Shown piece after piece: positions 1-11,800 of a stretch of DNA of 64,000 nt; within the stretch, counting starts at the first letter, position 1, and every line of letters starts with the position of its first letter. Below the pieces are notes generated by a model that was given only the letters and a program-made list of their open reading frames with translations, did no database searches and was not told where the DNA came from. This DNA is from Arabidopsis thaliana (lineage: Eukaryota > Streptophyta > Magnoliopsida > Brassicales > Brassicaceae). A program made the translations under genes and the position numbers. The stretch is from assembly GCF_000001735.4 (NCBI RefSeq), contig NC_003074.8:9300101-9364100 (forward strand), given 5' to 3'.

Positions 1-370
1 CCCCAATAGTTAAGATGTTAAAACATCTTAATCTTGCATCTTAGTTTTTTTTTAAAATTAAAATTTTGCTTTTTCAAAGTTAAGATAAGTTAGAGAATAT
101 CTTAACTTATTTATGCTCCAATGGTTAAGAAGCAAAAAGTTATTTTGGGAAAAAATTTAAATTATTTATGTTTTAATGGTTTTTTTTTTCTTCCTTTTGT
201 TTATTTGTGTACCCAATAAATATACAACACATGTCCACTTTTTAAACTTAAGAAAATATCTTAGTTAAGATATAAATCTTAGCTAATCTTAGCTGCTTTT
301 ATTAAATTTAATTAGTTTATTAGTTAAGATATAGCTAAGATATCTCTTATTTGAACCGATGGAGTTGCTC
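1..370. mobile_element. Tourist-like MITE, cut by the window start
   Basis: A non-coding AT-rich block with many TCTTAGCTAAGAT-type words ends in GGAGTTGCTC followed by TAA. Its reverse complement lines up over its whole length with the complete element at 46380-46700: the same end, the same central ACAACACAT block and the same CCAATGGTTAAGAA block. The left terminus lies just outside the window. The inverted ends (GAGCAACTCC) and TTA/TAA target site point to the PIF/Harbinger (Tourist) superfamily. It has no coding capacity. Confidence 0.75.
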
Positions 371-2170
371 TAACACAAGGATTGAGCTTGATTTGACTCT
401 AGTGTTTATATATACTATATTTAAGGCTATATTTTCAAATCGAAAAATACATTTTACAGGATATATAACCAAGAATTATTATTCCCGCTGGATCATATAG
501 AGATAATATTACGGAAAATGTTATATAATGAAAACATTACATTGTAAAACTGAAAAGGACAAAGCATGCACATTTTAATCATTAAACAGACTATATGATA
601 AGAAGAAGAAAAAAATCAAATAGATCCTACGGAACTAGTCATATCCTATCTATTTCTCAAAACCCTTGATACAACCTATTTTTGTTACTTGATATCTTTC
701 TAATATTTCTCTTTAAATTATTCTAACGAAACTAATATTAGTTTGGTTCTAAAATGAAATTATATATCCGGATTAAGCAATTTCGAATAATAATTGGATT
801 ATACAACGAGCAAAATAAAAAGATTTAGATATGAAATCACATCATTTGCTGGTATATATATATTTGTATGTCTTATATAAGAAATTGACAAGAGAATAAA
901 CACGGACTTCTAAAAAGAACAAACGGCAAATACATGATTTCATTTGTCCTCCACATATATTTCCTCTTGCATTTCATTTGTTGTTACTTCTCTTTTATTT
1001 CACTGTCGCTCTCTTCTTTTTCTTTCTATTTTTTTTTCTTCTATTGTAATATTTTTTCATTTTGTCTATTTGTGCAATAATGTTTTTGGATTCATTTAGA
1101 TATGTCTGGACAATTTAAAACATTGACGTGCATGTTCGTATATATAGAATCAGCCATACAAAATGACTAGAACCGACTTATTTATAGAAAATGCCATCTT
1201 GTCTAAATCATATAGCTCTACCTTTATCTTAAAATTAAAACAAAAAATATTCTTTGTAGTTTAGTGATTTTGTGACCTTTTTAAATATTTTTTCTTATTT
1301 ATTGATACCGTAAATTGAATTCTGAAGAATGAATTTGATAACCACATACTACAAAAATTTAACACACAGTTCAAAATAATCTCTTTGTAAACATGGAAAC
1401 TTAGTTAATTATTACAACACAATAGACTATAACTTCAACTGTAATCATAATTTTCTATTCCAAAACTTATACTATAAACTTGAGTTTGATATTTAAAATT
1501 TTGTCCTCGGCTTTACCAAATTCAAAAAAAAACACAAAAAGAAAAAACAACCCTAAGGTGCTTTCTTGATCATACCCTTTTTCTTTTTACTTTTCTTTCC
1601 CTAATTCTTTTTTTTTACAAATTAATTACTAAAGAATCTCCACAATCTGATTTTCCTAATTACTTCATAATCCCCACGCTAATTACCTCTCTCGATTCTC
1701 ACAATCAAATGCTGATTCTTCCTATCAAATTCCATATTTTTAAACTTTGCCCAAATTTGAGGATATGATGTCAATAATCATGTCAATAATTGACATAATA
1801 AATAATAACAATAATAAAATCAGTTATTTTTAAGAATGAAATAAAAATTGAAACAAAATTTGTGGGGCAAATGAAAAGTGGAACAAAAAGAAAAAGAAAA
1901 CGTAAAGCTAAAGCAAACAACACTCTTGAAGGTTGAAGTCTATAGCTAAGCTTCACTACACTTTCTCACTCTTTCAAAAATCCTCTCATCTATCAAAATC
2001 CGAGCAAAAAAAAAAGATAAAGTTTGAAAGAAACCCTAGTTTAAGATCCGATCGTCATCTCCAATTCTCTGGATCTTCAAAAAACCCAAACAAACAAAAC
2101 TATACATACAATCCCAAATTTCGAAACTTTTTTTTCTTTGCGTTGCTCTGTTTCTTGATTTTGTTAAGCA
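371..2170. other. Intergenic, AT-rich; promoter and leader side of the next gene
   Basis: I see no gene here. The sequence is AT-rich with pyrimidine runs near 1000-1080 and 1560-1620. Its last 250 bases, rich in AAAAG/CTTTC and containing AAACCCTAGTTT at about 2031, are probably the promoter and 5' leader of the gene at 2171. An open frame from 1933 into the gene is an off-frame shadow. Confidence 0.6.
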
Positions 2171-3442
2171 ATGAAAGAAAGAGGAAAGAGAACAGCAATG
2201 GAACGAAGAAACGACGACGTTTCGTTATATTACAGTACTCCGTCGGAATTCACTTGCCGGAAACATCCATCTGTTTCCTCCGGCGTTGGTATTTGTCCGT
2301 ACTGTCTCAACGACAGATTAGTCAATCTCGTATGCTCCGAATGCGGCGAGCAGCGACTCTCTTCTTGCTCGTGTTCTGATATCTCTCCTACTCGAACCGT
2401 AGATGCCGCCGTAGACGCCGCCGTCGGAGAAAACGTTGTCAGGATCTCTTCTCTCATCGACGAAGAGAGGGCGAAACAGAGGAAAGAGACGAAACAGAGG
2501 AAAACAGAGGAAGTGGTAGTGTTCAAGAGGAGTAGTAGCAGTTGTGTTGAGATTAATAAGAGGACGAAGAATCATAGATTCTCGAGAATCGGTAGGTTTT
2601 TCAGGAAGATTAATCTTAAAAAAGAGAGAGATTTTGAGAAGAACAATAATAATGATTCATGGGTTTTGGATTATAACAATGATGTGAAGAAACTAGGAGT
2701 TTCGAGATCGAGATCGCTTTGTAGCTTTCGAGGAAAAGATTTGTATTGTATCGGATCAGAAGAAGACGGTTCTTCGTATTCGGGTGCTTTCTCCGCCGCG
2801 AGGAGCTCAAGTGTTAATGGCGGATTAGGGTTATGCGAAACAGAGTATTCTCGGAAGAGTAACTTCGAAGGAAGGAAGAGCAACTTCAGCGAGACGACGG
2901 AGCATTGGAAGAGTAATTTCGAAGGAGGAAGGAAGAGTAATTTCAGTGAGACGACGACGGAGAATCGGAAGAGTAATTTCAGTGAATCGGAGCCGCCGAG
3001 AAGAAGCGGTTTCGAGGCTAGGAAGAGTAATTTCAGTGAAACAGAGTATCCTACTAGGAGGAGTAATTTTAGTGAAACAGAGTATAATACTCGAAGAGGA
3101 AACAATCCGGCGACGGCGGAGAATCATCCACGGAGGAGTAGTAATTACGAAGCAGCGAGGAAAAGCGATTCGGCGGCGATGAATTTTACGAGAAGGGTAA
3201 TGTCGATGAAAGAGAGTAGCTACTTCACCGGAGGAGAGGAGCCTGGTTTCATTGATCTTAAGTTTGATTCTTCCGGTGGAGGAGGAGGAGATGTAAACGA
3301 CGGCGTTTTGGAACACGGAGGAGGAGGATCTTGTCGGAAAGATGGAGGAGAGTTGCGTAAGAGTCGAAAGAGTTTCAAAGGATGGAAGTGGATATTTGGA
3401 CATCATCAACATCAACTTCATCATCATAACAGAGATTCATGA
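2171..3442 (+). CDS. Cys/His-motif protein with RKSNFSE repeats (At3g25590-like)
   Basis: Intronless 423-residue basic, Ser/Arg/Asn-rich protein of unknown biochemical role. Residues 29-55 hold the arrangement C-x2-HP-x7-G-x-CPYCL-x2-RL, then C-x2-C. This resembles the N-terminal motif of plant OCTOPUS/DUF740-type membrane-associated proteins, so a distant relationship is possible but inferred. Residues about 225-330 hold at least eight imperfect copies of RKSNFSETE, a serine-rich repeat that may be phosphorylated. The C-terminus is glycine- and histidine-rich. The first ATG at 2171 is preceded by a purine-poor leader; a second in-frame ATG lies ten codons on (MERRNDD). As I remember, the reference calls it 'micronuclear linker histone polyprotein-like', a label based on low-complexity similarity only. 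Confidence 0.85.
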   Translation: MKERGKRTAMERRNDDVSLYYSTPSEFTCRKHPSVSSGVGICPYCLNDRLVNLVCSECGEQRLSSCSCSDISPTRTVDAAVDAAVGENVVRISSLIDEERAKQRKETKQRKTEEVVVFKRSSSSCVEINKRTKNHRFSRIGRFFRKINLKKERDFEKNNNNDSWVLDYNNDVKKLGVSRSRSLCSFRGKDLYCIGSEEDGSSYSGAFSAARSSSVNGGLGLCETEYSRKSNFEGRKSNFSETTEHWKSNFEGGRKSNFSETTTENRKSNFSESEPPRRSGFEARKSNFSETEYPTRRSNFSETEYNTRRGNNPATAENHPRRSSNYEAARKSDSAAMNFTRRVMSMKESSYFTGGEEPGFIDLKFDSSGGGGGDVNDGVLEHGGGGSCRKDGGELRKSRKSFKGWKWIFGHHQHQLHHHNRDS

Positions 3443-6002
3443 TGAATTTATGAATTATTGAAGGAAAGTGACAATTTTTATTGGATCCAGTAATGAAACA
3501 TGGAGCTGATTTGTGTGATCCGATGTCAATCTTAGTTTTTTCTTTCATATAATTATGGTTTATCATTTTGTTTTTTGAATAAATATATATATATATATAT
3601 ATATATATTTAGCCAAATTTTGACGATTTTCGGTTTGTTTCTACTCGGTTTCTTAGAAGTTTTACGATTTTCGGTTTGTTTTCATTCGGTTTCTTAGATC
3701 TATAGTTTTAAACATATAGTTTTCATAGCCAAAATAATACCGATATAGTATAGATTAATTTGATATAGTTATCGGCTTTCGATTGGATTCAATAATTTTT
3801 CATTTTTGGCTCGATTCGAGCTTAGTATCAGTTCTTTTGTAGAAAAATAACACTATTGTTGTATATGTATTAAAGTTTGATTGAGTTTCACCACTGAATC
3901 TAATGTTTTAATCTACTTTCTAATTTGCTTAATGAATTGCTAATTTAGTTTTGTTCATAAACTTCTTGTTTCACCAATTCTTTATTTGTACCGTCTTGGT
4001 TAACAAATGTTTTACACAATGACTATGTAACTTTACATTTCAATAGATTTAGTTTCGTCGGGAAAAAAAGACGATATCAAGAATAAATATATGTGAATGA
4101 GCTTTTGGGCCTACGGGCTTTCTTTATCTCTGCTTCAATTTGATTCACTAGTGGACTTGTTCAAGAGTTCTCATGCTACACTTAAATATGTTGCATGAAT
4201 CTTTAACAAAAGAAAGGTTGATACAGCAGCAAAAAGGTGATAAAACTCTTGTATGAAAATTGCACATACTAGTGATTAAATCAATTTGCATCCAAACTTA
4301 CATATTTTTTTTTTTTGTAGTCGATCCAAACTCACATATATTGATAAAAGAGCCACAGTTTTACGAACTTATGTTAATGGTGTTTGTTTGGCAAGCATTC
4401 TTTTTTTTTTCCTACCGTGATCGTGTTTTGTAAATCAATTTATGGCTCCCGAAAATATAATATACTCTCACTTTTATTAAGCCCAATATCTACAAGCAAA
4501 TGTCCAATCAAGTAAGCCCAAAAAGTAGCATATTACTCCCAATCAAGTAAGCTCAAGTTTCAATAACTATGGCCCGAAAGATTCCAAGGATCAAATGAAT
4601 CAAAAACCATAATCAAAAATTCTTCAGTGTCAACAAAACACATTGGCAGCGTCAACGAGTTACTCTAGTGCCAATGTATATATATGTACTGTTATCATAA
4701 ACATATTGCATTTTTAGTTTATCCCAAAAAAAACATTGTTTCATTTAGGTATGAGTACAATATTAATTGTTCTTGACACGGATGTTAAAACCTAGGTGTG
4801 CAACTTCGGTTTTTTGGGTCCGTCTGGTTTGGTTAGTCGAAACACTTTTTCTGTCCAACTTTTTTTTTTATTGTCTCCCACGATTTATGTGGTTCTATTT
4901 TTCCACTAGTTTTTTTTTTCTGATTTGAGCGTTGGAGAACCGTAAGAAAACATCTTCCAATCATATATTTCTCTGCTCGTGCGTGTTTGTTGTGATGTAG
5001 GAGCCTTGTCTTCAATAGACAAACCGCACGACAAAAACTCCCCGAAACTTATACTAATAATTTTGAATTTTAGTTAGTTGCTTATTAACACTCAAGTAAA
5101 TATATATATTCGTTAAAAGTGGTATATGATTTCTATTTAAAAAGTGCTTTTATGATATGATATAAAAGATTGTTATTTGATTTCTCTTACTATTGATTTA
5201 TATGTATGATCCTATAAACATTTTAAGCATTTCCAAAATTTCATAAGGCTAGAGTTTATTTTCTTACTTACCAATTTGTTTCTATATATTTTCATCGTGG
5301 TAATAATTAGGGTTTTGTTGTTAGTTGTTTTTAATCTATCTCCTCCATACTTAGGCATGGTCCTTAAAAAAAATGGTCAATGCATATTTTTGCCAAACGT
5401 ATCATTGTGTCATCATATCTTCATGTTCCGATTCACATAGCCTATGCTTTTATGTTTATAAAAAGATACTTGGCGTGTACACAATGGGCAGCTTTCCACA
5501 AAGAGTTTTTGAATTACGTCATATCTTTATAGGATTCACATCTATTCTATCAATTCATACGAACTTTTTCACATTTTATTTCATTTGCTAATCTCCAAAA
5601 AGATTTCTAATCACATGATCATTTAAGAAATGTGTTTTTTATTTATTTAATTTGAATCAAAATCCATTTTCTTCTTCCATACCCTACCAAAAGAATATCT
5701 TGATCGAATGGCTAATTTAATGTAGAGTGTTATTCAAGGAAAATTAGCCACGATTATCGTAATCTCAAAATTCTGTTCACACATTTATATTATCTAATAT
5801 AGTAGTACTCTATATAACTTCATTTATTATATTTGCTTCTTTGATTAGCCTTTTCCCAATGTCTTCCTTATAGAAGCAAAGAACAAAGGAGTTCCTTCAA
5901 ACAAAATATCCCAAATTACTAAAATATGTTAGGATTTAGTCTGTTCTTTAATTTCTTCTATTATCTTTCTATTTCTTACCCATCTCTCTCTTTCAAGATT
6001 CC
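3443..6002. other. Intergenic with microsatellite and degenerate repeats
   Basis: No gene is supported. A (TA)n microsatellite lies at about 3582-3609. Next to it are two tandem imperfect copies of a unit containing ACGATTTTCGGTTTGTTT and CGGTTTCTTAGA (about 3622-3700), like the ends of decayed plant MITEs. Near 4500-4560 the words CAATCAAGTAAGC are duplicated. ORFs at 4833-5015 and 5373-5591 lack any recognisable protein feature. Confidence 0.55.
3582..3609. repeat. (TA)n microsatellite
   Basis: About fourteen TA dinucleotides in a row, some 140 bases after the stop codon of the gene at 2171-3442. Length is likely to vary between accessions. Confidence 0.9.
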
Positions 6003-6485
6003 ATGGAAGATCTTAACGCATTTGCAGCTGATTGCGTTGTTGTATCATGTTGTTGCAACTGTCTTGTGCTCCAGATCGCAATCTTCATCTTCCTTGGACT
6101 TCCTCAAAAGCTTGTCAAGAACACAAGAAAGTGTTACACAAAATGGGGGATAAATCGAAGGATAAAAAGAATGGGGCTTTGTTTTGAATGTCGAGAAAAT
6201 ACCGAGGTTGATTCGGAATGGAGAAAAGAGTCTATGATGATGAGTATGGAGATGGAAGGTTTTGGGTGTATTGAAGAAGTTGAACAAGTCTTAGAGGAGT
6301 TTTCAAAGAATGGTGAGTTTTTGTTTGGAAGCTTCTGGGGACAAGAGAGGGTTCAAAATTCTTCGTCAATGTCAAATTGTGGTAATGACAACTTTGACCT
6401 AAGATTTGTAAGTCGTTATGAGATAATCGAAGAAAATTTCTACTCTTTGGATTATATATTCACAACTTCACATAAATTATGTTGA
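6003..6485 (+). CDS. Small plant membrane protein, MEDLNxxAADCVVxSCCC family
   Basis: Intronless 160-residue protein. The N-terminus MEDLNAFAADCVVVSCCCNC followed by a hydrophobic helix (about residues 12-35) and a basic stretch (KLVKNTRKCYTKW) is the hallmark of a small plant-specific family of unknown function; the Cys cluster could be acylated (inference). The rest is acidic and Met-rich (DSEWRKESMMMSMEMEGFG, about residues 70-90) with no known domain. The last 25 residues look less constrained, but no splice signal gives a better end. I recall this locus as At3g25597. The ATG at 6003 is chosen because family members start exactly at MEDLN; an overlapping frame from 5926 is a shadow. Confidence 0.75.
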   Translation: MEDLNAFAADCVVVSCCCNCLVLQIAIFIFLGLPQKLVKNTRKCYTKWGINRRIKRMGLCFECRENTEVDSEWRKESMMMSMEMEGFGCIEEVEQVLEEFSKNGEFLFGSFWGQERVQNSSSMSNCGNDNFDLRFVSRYEIIEENFYSLDYIFTTSHKLC

Positions 6486-7266
6486 AATTAATGACATAAA
6501 AGTTTCCACTAGGTATTTGCTTAAATTTTAGAAATTCATATTTTTTTTTAAACAAATGATATGCTTCAAGAAAATTTCACATAATGGAAACTTTCATGCT
6601 CTTTTAATATCCTCTTCAGAAAAAATTCAATATATCACAATGAATTTTGAGTGCCAAATGGGGTTGAAAAAATAAATTCCAAATAATTACTGCACAACAT
6701 TTTTTATAAGTTTAATGCGGAAGGTGAAGAATGAATGGTACTTTAAATTCTTATATAGTAAATAAATGATTAAGAAAAACCCTACTTCAACTATTTTTAT
6801 AATTGTGGGAGATATTACAACGAAATTTAGTAGGTTAACTAGATTTACTTTATTGAATTTTCACATCACCAAACAATCATAAAGAATTTTCTCAAATAAC
6901 AGCCTGTGTAAAATAAAACAATACACTATGAAATAAAAGAATTGGTAACGGTCCATTTGAATATTATTTTATCACATATAAGCTGTGTGATGTGCTTCCT
7001 ACCCAATTTCCAATTTAATGATTTCACCGTCAATCCCACTTTAATTTGTCTCCACATATTAATATCTTATCAATAATTGAAACAGTACCAATCTATAAAT
7101 CTATAGATAATGTAATAAAATTTTGAATTTACTATTTCAACTAAAAATATTATCAACTTCTTCTCCAAAAACGCGGTTTCTTCGAGTTTAAGAAACTATT
7201 CATCTCCAAACTTTCAAAAAAAAACCTAAAACAAAAAAAATCTCTTTCCTTCTTCTTTCTCCATCA
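6486..7266. other. Intergenic; promoter side of CML16
   Basis: AT-rich, with no gene seen. The last 60 bases are CT-rich (TCTCTTTCCTTCTTCTTTCT), typical of a plant 5' leader ahead of the CML16 start. Confidence 0.55.
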
Positions 7267-7752
7267 ATGGCGTCAACAAAACCAACCGATCAAATCAAAC
7301 AACTCAAAGATATCTTCGCTCGTTTCGACATGGACAAGGACGGAAGCTTAACGCAGCTAGAACTCGCCGCTCTTCTGCGTTCTCTCGGAATCAAACCTCG
7401 CGGCGATCAAATCTCTCTTCTGTTGAACCAAATCGACCGTAACGGTAACGGATCCGTAGAGTTCGACGAGCTGGTCGTGGCGATATTGCCGGATATAAAC
7501 GAAGAGGTTTTGATAAATCAAGAACAGTTGATGGAGGTTTTCCGTTCGTTTGATCGTGACGGAAACGGTTCAATAACGGCGGCGGAACTTGCTGGGTCAA
7601 TGGCTAAAATGGGACATCCGTTGACTTACCGTGAATTAACGGAAATGATGACGGAAGCTGATTCTAACGGTGACGGTGTTATTAGTTTTAATGAGTTTTC
7701 TCATATTATGGCTAAATCGGCTGCTGATTTTCTTGGATTAACCGCTTCTTGA
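7267..7752 (+). CDS. CML16: Calmodulin-like protein CML16, four EF-hands
   Basis: Intronless 161-residue Ca2+ sensor. Four complete EF-hand loops are visible at residues 21-32, 57-68, 96-107 and 132-143; each starts with D, has G at position 6 and ends with E at position 12, so all four should bind calcium. The two pairs are joined by a short acidic linker (DINEEV). The length is close to calmodulin (149) with a short C-terminal extension (AKSAADFLGLTAS). Members of this family transduce cytosolic Ca2+ changes by binding target proteins; the partners of this one cannot be read from sequence. The start is preceded by CCATCAATGG, a good plant context. Identity as CML16 (At3g25600) rests on recall of the locus order and the sequence; CML15 is the nearest relative. 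Confidence 0.93.
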   Translation: MASTKPTDQIKQLKDIFARFDMDKDGSLTQLELAALLRSLGIKPRGDQISLLLNQIDRNGNGSVEFDELVVAILPDINEEVLINQEQLMEVFRSFDRDGNGSITAAELAGSMAKMGHPLTYRELTEMMTEADSNGDGVISFNEFSHIMAKSAADFLGLTAS

Positions 7753-8841
7753 TCTGTTTTGTTTTAATTACTCTCTTTTTTTCTTCTCCTGTCAATGCAA
7801 CTTGTGCAATTTAACAATGTGCTAATCTTCATTAATTTATTTATGACTCGTTTGGTGTGACGTAAAAATTTATACTTGGTGGTAATACTAAAATAATTTA
7901 AAATGTCATATCAAGATTGACTTTTGACGAAACACCTAAATTAAAATTGAGGAGTATTTTGTTGCATGAAACACCTAAATTTAATTTTGGCAAAGTTAAA
8001 CTAGTGGTTAAGTACCTTAATATTTTCAAGAGTTTCCACTTTCCACCGTTTGGTTTTTGATGTGTGAAAACAAAACTTAATTTAAGAGTTAAGACCAGAA
8101 CATTAGTCTTATAAAGTACTACTATATGAGCTAATTCAAATATGACTCTGAAAATTCCTTGTCAATATGATATTACAATCTATGACAACTCTAAAACCAG
8201 TGCTTAACAAAGATCAGTCGTCAGATAAAACTTTTTAATTACATTAATTTTTGTTGTTGCTAAATTACATTATATATAAATTTTCAAATGGTATATGTGC
8301 TAAATCATTTGGATTTAAAAGATAACAGCATTTAAGTGCATGCACTTGGTTGAGACAGTTGCAAATTGCAATGGTGTAGTATTGAACTATGGCAATGGTC
8401 GAAACAGTTCAATAATTGAAATCGTTGACAAAAATAATACTAGTAATAAAAGTGTTGATCAAACATAATAATGATGGGAAAATATCTTAAATAATCATCT
8501 CATCGAAACTCACAGGATCCTTCTCTTTATGTCTTTTTTGTCTGAAGTTTGAAAATTCCAATATATTATCTGTTGTCTCATCTTTTTGTGTGGTCTAAAT
8601 ACGTTGGACTGGACAGTGGACACATGAAATTTATTTTTCTAACAATCGATCAATTCTAAATATATTAATATATATATAGAATTACATAACATGAATCTTG
8701 CAAAAAAATTATGTACAATATATTTTCGTGTAAATAAAATTACCGATGCCTTCTCTGGCAAGGAATCTCAATAAAACAAGTCCTAATCTCCACGTTAGAG
8801 AAATACGTATATATATTTACAAATAAACAATTCTATACTCT
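7753..8841. other. Convergent intergenic region between CML16 and ALA10
   Basis: This holds the 3' ends of two genes facing each other. It is AT-rich, with no ORF of note and no repeat that I could assign. Confidence 0.55.
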
Positions 8842-11800
8842 TTAGACACCGACAAGATCCTTATAGATCTGATCGTGAAACCTAGCGGAGCGCCGTACAC
8901 TAGCTGCTCTTCTCGCGGTGTATCCGACGGTGGTGGGCCTAATCGACCTCTGCCTCACCATCTCAACGAACTCAGGATCATTGGAGTGACCCTCGTACCG
9001 AATCCATTGAATCATTTGATGGTATTTAGGGAAAAACCTCATTTGCACTGACTTGTAGACGAAGTAAGGGATCAAAGCGAAGATCATCACAAAGAGAGTC
9101 GTGAGCCAGTATGAAGGAGCAGGAGCTAGGGCTTCGAGGAAGACCATGTAAGCATCGGTAGAGAAACTTGGGGTCATAGCGCCATAGATCATGAGGAAGA
9201 TGTACCAGAAGGCTATTGATCCCCAGATCACAATGTGTTGGACCCAAGTGAAGTAACTTATTGATAAAGCCATTTGGAGATTGACAACCCACACAACGCA
9301 AGTGTACATTGTTCCACCGAGGATTTCCCGGCCTGCGGTTTTGCCATCTGGGTCAAATAGCTGGTGTTTAAGAGATTCCTTGCAGAGGAAGAAAATGGCG
9401 AGAGCGCTTATGAATCCATTGAACATCCATCCGATAATCCTTTTCCAGCTGAAGAGAATGTTCTGCACACCTTCTTGGTATAGCAATGGAAACTGCAAGA
9501 AACGATAGCGCTAAGTAACTCTGTTTTTAAGGGAATCCTACAAATTTAAAGAATCTCAAACCCTAAACCTACCTTGTAACAGAAGCGAGCTGAGACGTCT
9601 TGATCAAAGACTCCTAGGGCAATGACGGGAAGAGAGGAGAAGAAGACGTTGAAAAGAGAAAGAAACCAGTCGTTATATGCTGGTTGTCCAGAGAAGGAAG
9701 TATATGCTTCATATAAGAACACCGTGACTCCGAAGGTGATGTTCTTGTAGAAGAAGTAACATATCTACAAAAGGCGAAACCAGGGTAAGAAAAAGATTGA
9801 CATGAATGATGAAATAAGAGAATTTTCTGACTGAAAAGTTTCAGTCTTTTTACCATGGATGCGATTCTGCTGTAACACCAATGACCATGGACAAGCAATA
9901 AACGTTCTAGATATCGGAATTGGGCAATGGCAATATCACTAGACATTACTGCTTGCATTCCTTCAACACCGCTTATTCCTACACCAATGTCTGCTTCTTG
10001 AAGCATACCTACATCGTTTGCTCCATCGCCAATTGCTAAAGTTGTTTTCCCAGTTCCGGACTTAACCAGTCGCGTTACCTAGAAACCCGAAAATATCATC
10101 AAAACACAAGAAACTGGAAAAAACATTAAAAAAATATCATCAAGATTTAAAGAATGTACCAATGCTTTCTGTTTAGGTGATGATCTACAGCATATCACAG
10201 AGGCACAACTAGTGGCAAGATCAAGAAACATTTTCTTGATTTCGTCCTCGAGGGCGTAGGTTAGCGATTTCCCATCGATGATCAAAGCAAACGCTTCAGA
10301 GCTCGCGCCTGATGCAGCGAGTAAGGCCTTTCCTTCTTGTAGTTGCATCACAACGCTTTCTCTTGATGCCAATTCGATTTCGTCTTTGCCTCCAGATTTC
10401 TCTAGAGATTTGATCTGAGGTGTCTCAAGATTGATGATGATCTGCTTCATCTCTTGTCTTAGTAAACTAGATGCAAATCTGCAAGAGAAGATTTTGATGT
10501 TAGTAGCCAAAACAACACACACAAGAACAAGAACATTACTGTTTCCAGATTCAGTACCCAATATTGATAGCTGTTTCCATTTTGTCTCCAGTTAGAACCC
10601 AAATCTTAATCCCAGCTTGAGCAAGTTTGTCAATACATTCCGGGACCTGAAACACCGATCAATCGACAAACCGTTACTTCCAAAAAACCTTAAACTGTGA
10701 AAACACTTGTAGCTTTATATAGTCTTTCATCAAAGTCATACCCCATTCTGAAGTTTGTCTTCAACAGCAGTAGCACCAAGGAGAATAAGATCACGTTCCA
10801 TTTTATCCGTGATTTCGTCTATTAAAGCTTCACGATCCTCGCTCACGGAAGCCTTAGCTTCATTGAAACTCTTATTGAACTCTATGTACTCATTCTCATC
10901 AACCTCACGGTATGCAAGTACTAGAGTCCTTAGACCTGCATCTGCATATTGGTTTACATGTTCTTGGGTTTTTGCCTCGAATTGACGACCGTTCTTTGCA
11001 AGTCTTTCGAACATTACACTACACAGAGAACACCAAACTCAAAGTTAGATTTTATAATGAACCAAAATGTCTAAAAAATGTCTAAACTCGCTTACTTATC
11101 AGCTCCCTTAGACAACAGCAAGAGCTTCCCGTCATCGTCTCTTACAATAACAGACATTCTCTTCCTAGTGCTATTGAATTCAAGAACGTTTAGTAACCTA
11201 TAAACCCTGCAAGAACAGAGGAGGTTTTGAGTTCCGGGAATCACAGAGACTACATCTGATTGAAAAGAAGGCTAAAAACGAACCTTTCAACTTTCTCTCC
11301 CGATACAAGATCCAGTTCACGAAAAGAGATCCCATTTTGTGTCCGGTTAAAGAACTCGAACCCGAACTCTCGGGCTGCAACAACAAACGCAGCTTCATCC
11401 GGAGACTCAGCTTCATAAGAGACATTCCCGGACTCTTCATCGGTCTCAGGTATTGCCGTGTGACACACAGCAAGCAATCTGAAAAACTTCTGCAACACGG
11501 CAGCCTCAGGCTGCCTCACCCAATTCCCATTCATAACCCTTTCATCCTCAAAGTTAAACCCTTTAACCTTAGGACCAGACTGATCCACAACAACATCCAA
11601 ATCTTCATTAACCAAAGGCGAACCACCGCTTCTCACAGCCATAGCTCTTTCAACTTCAGTTATACCGCGTCCATAAGCCTTACCCGCGATAGAACACTTG
11701 ATAAACTCCATTGAATTGCACGTTAAAGTCCCCGTTTTATCGGATAGAATCGTATCAACCATACCGAGTTCTTCATTCAAATTTGAAGTCCGTGCCTGCG

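Noticed and set aside
2230..3427. Long minus-strand ORFs opposite the Cys/His protein gene
   Set aside because: They mirror the serine/arginine-rich repeats of the real plus-strand gene and have no independent support.
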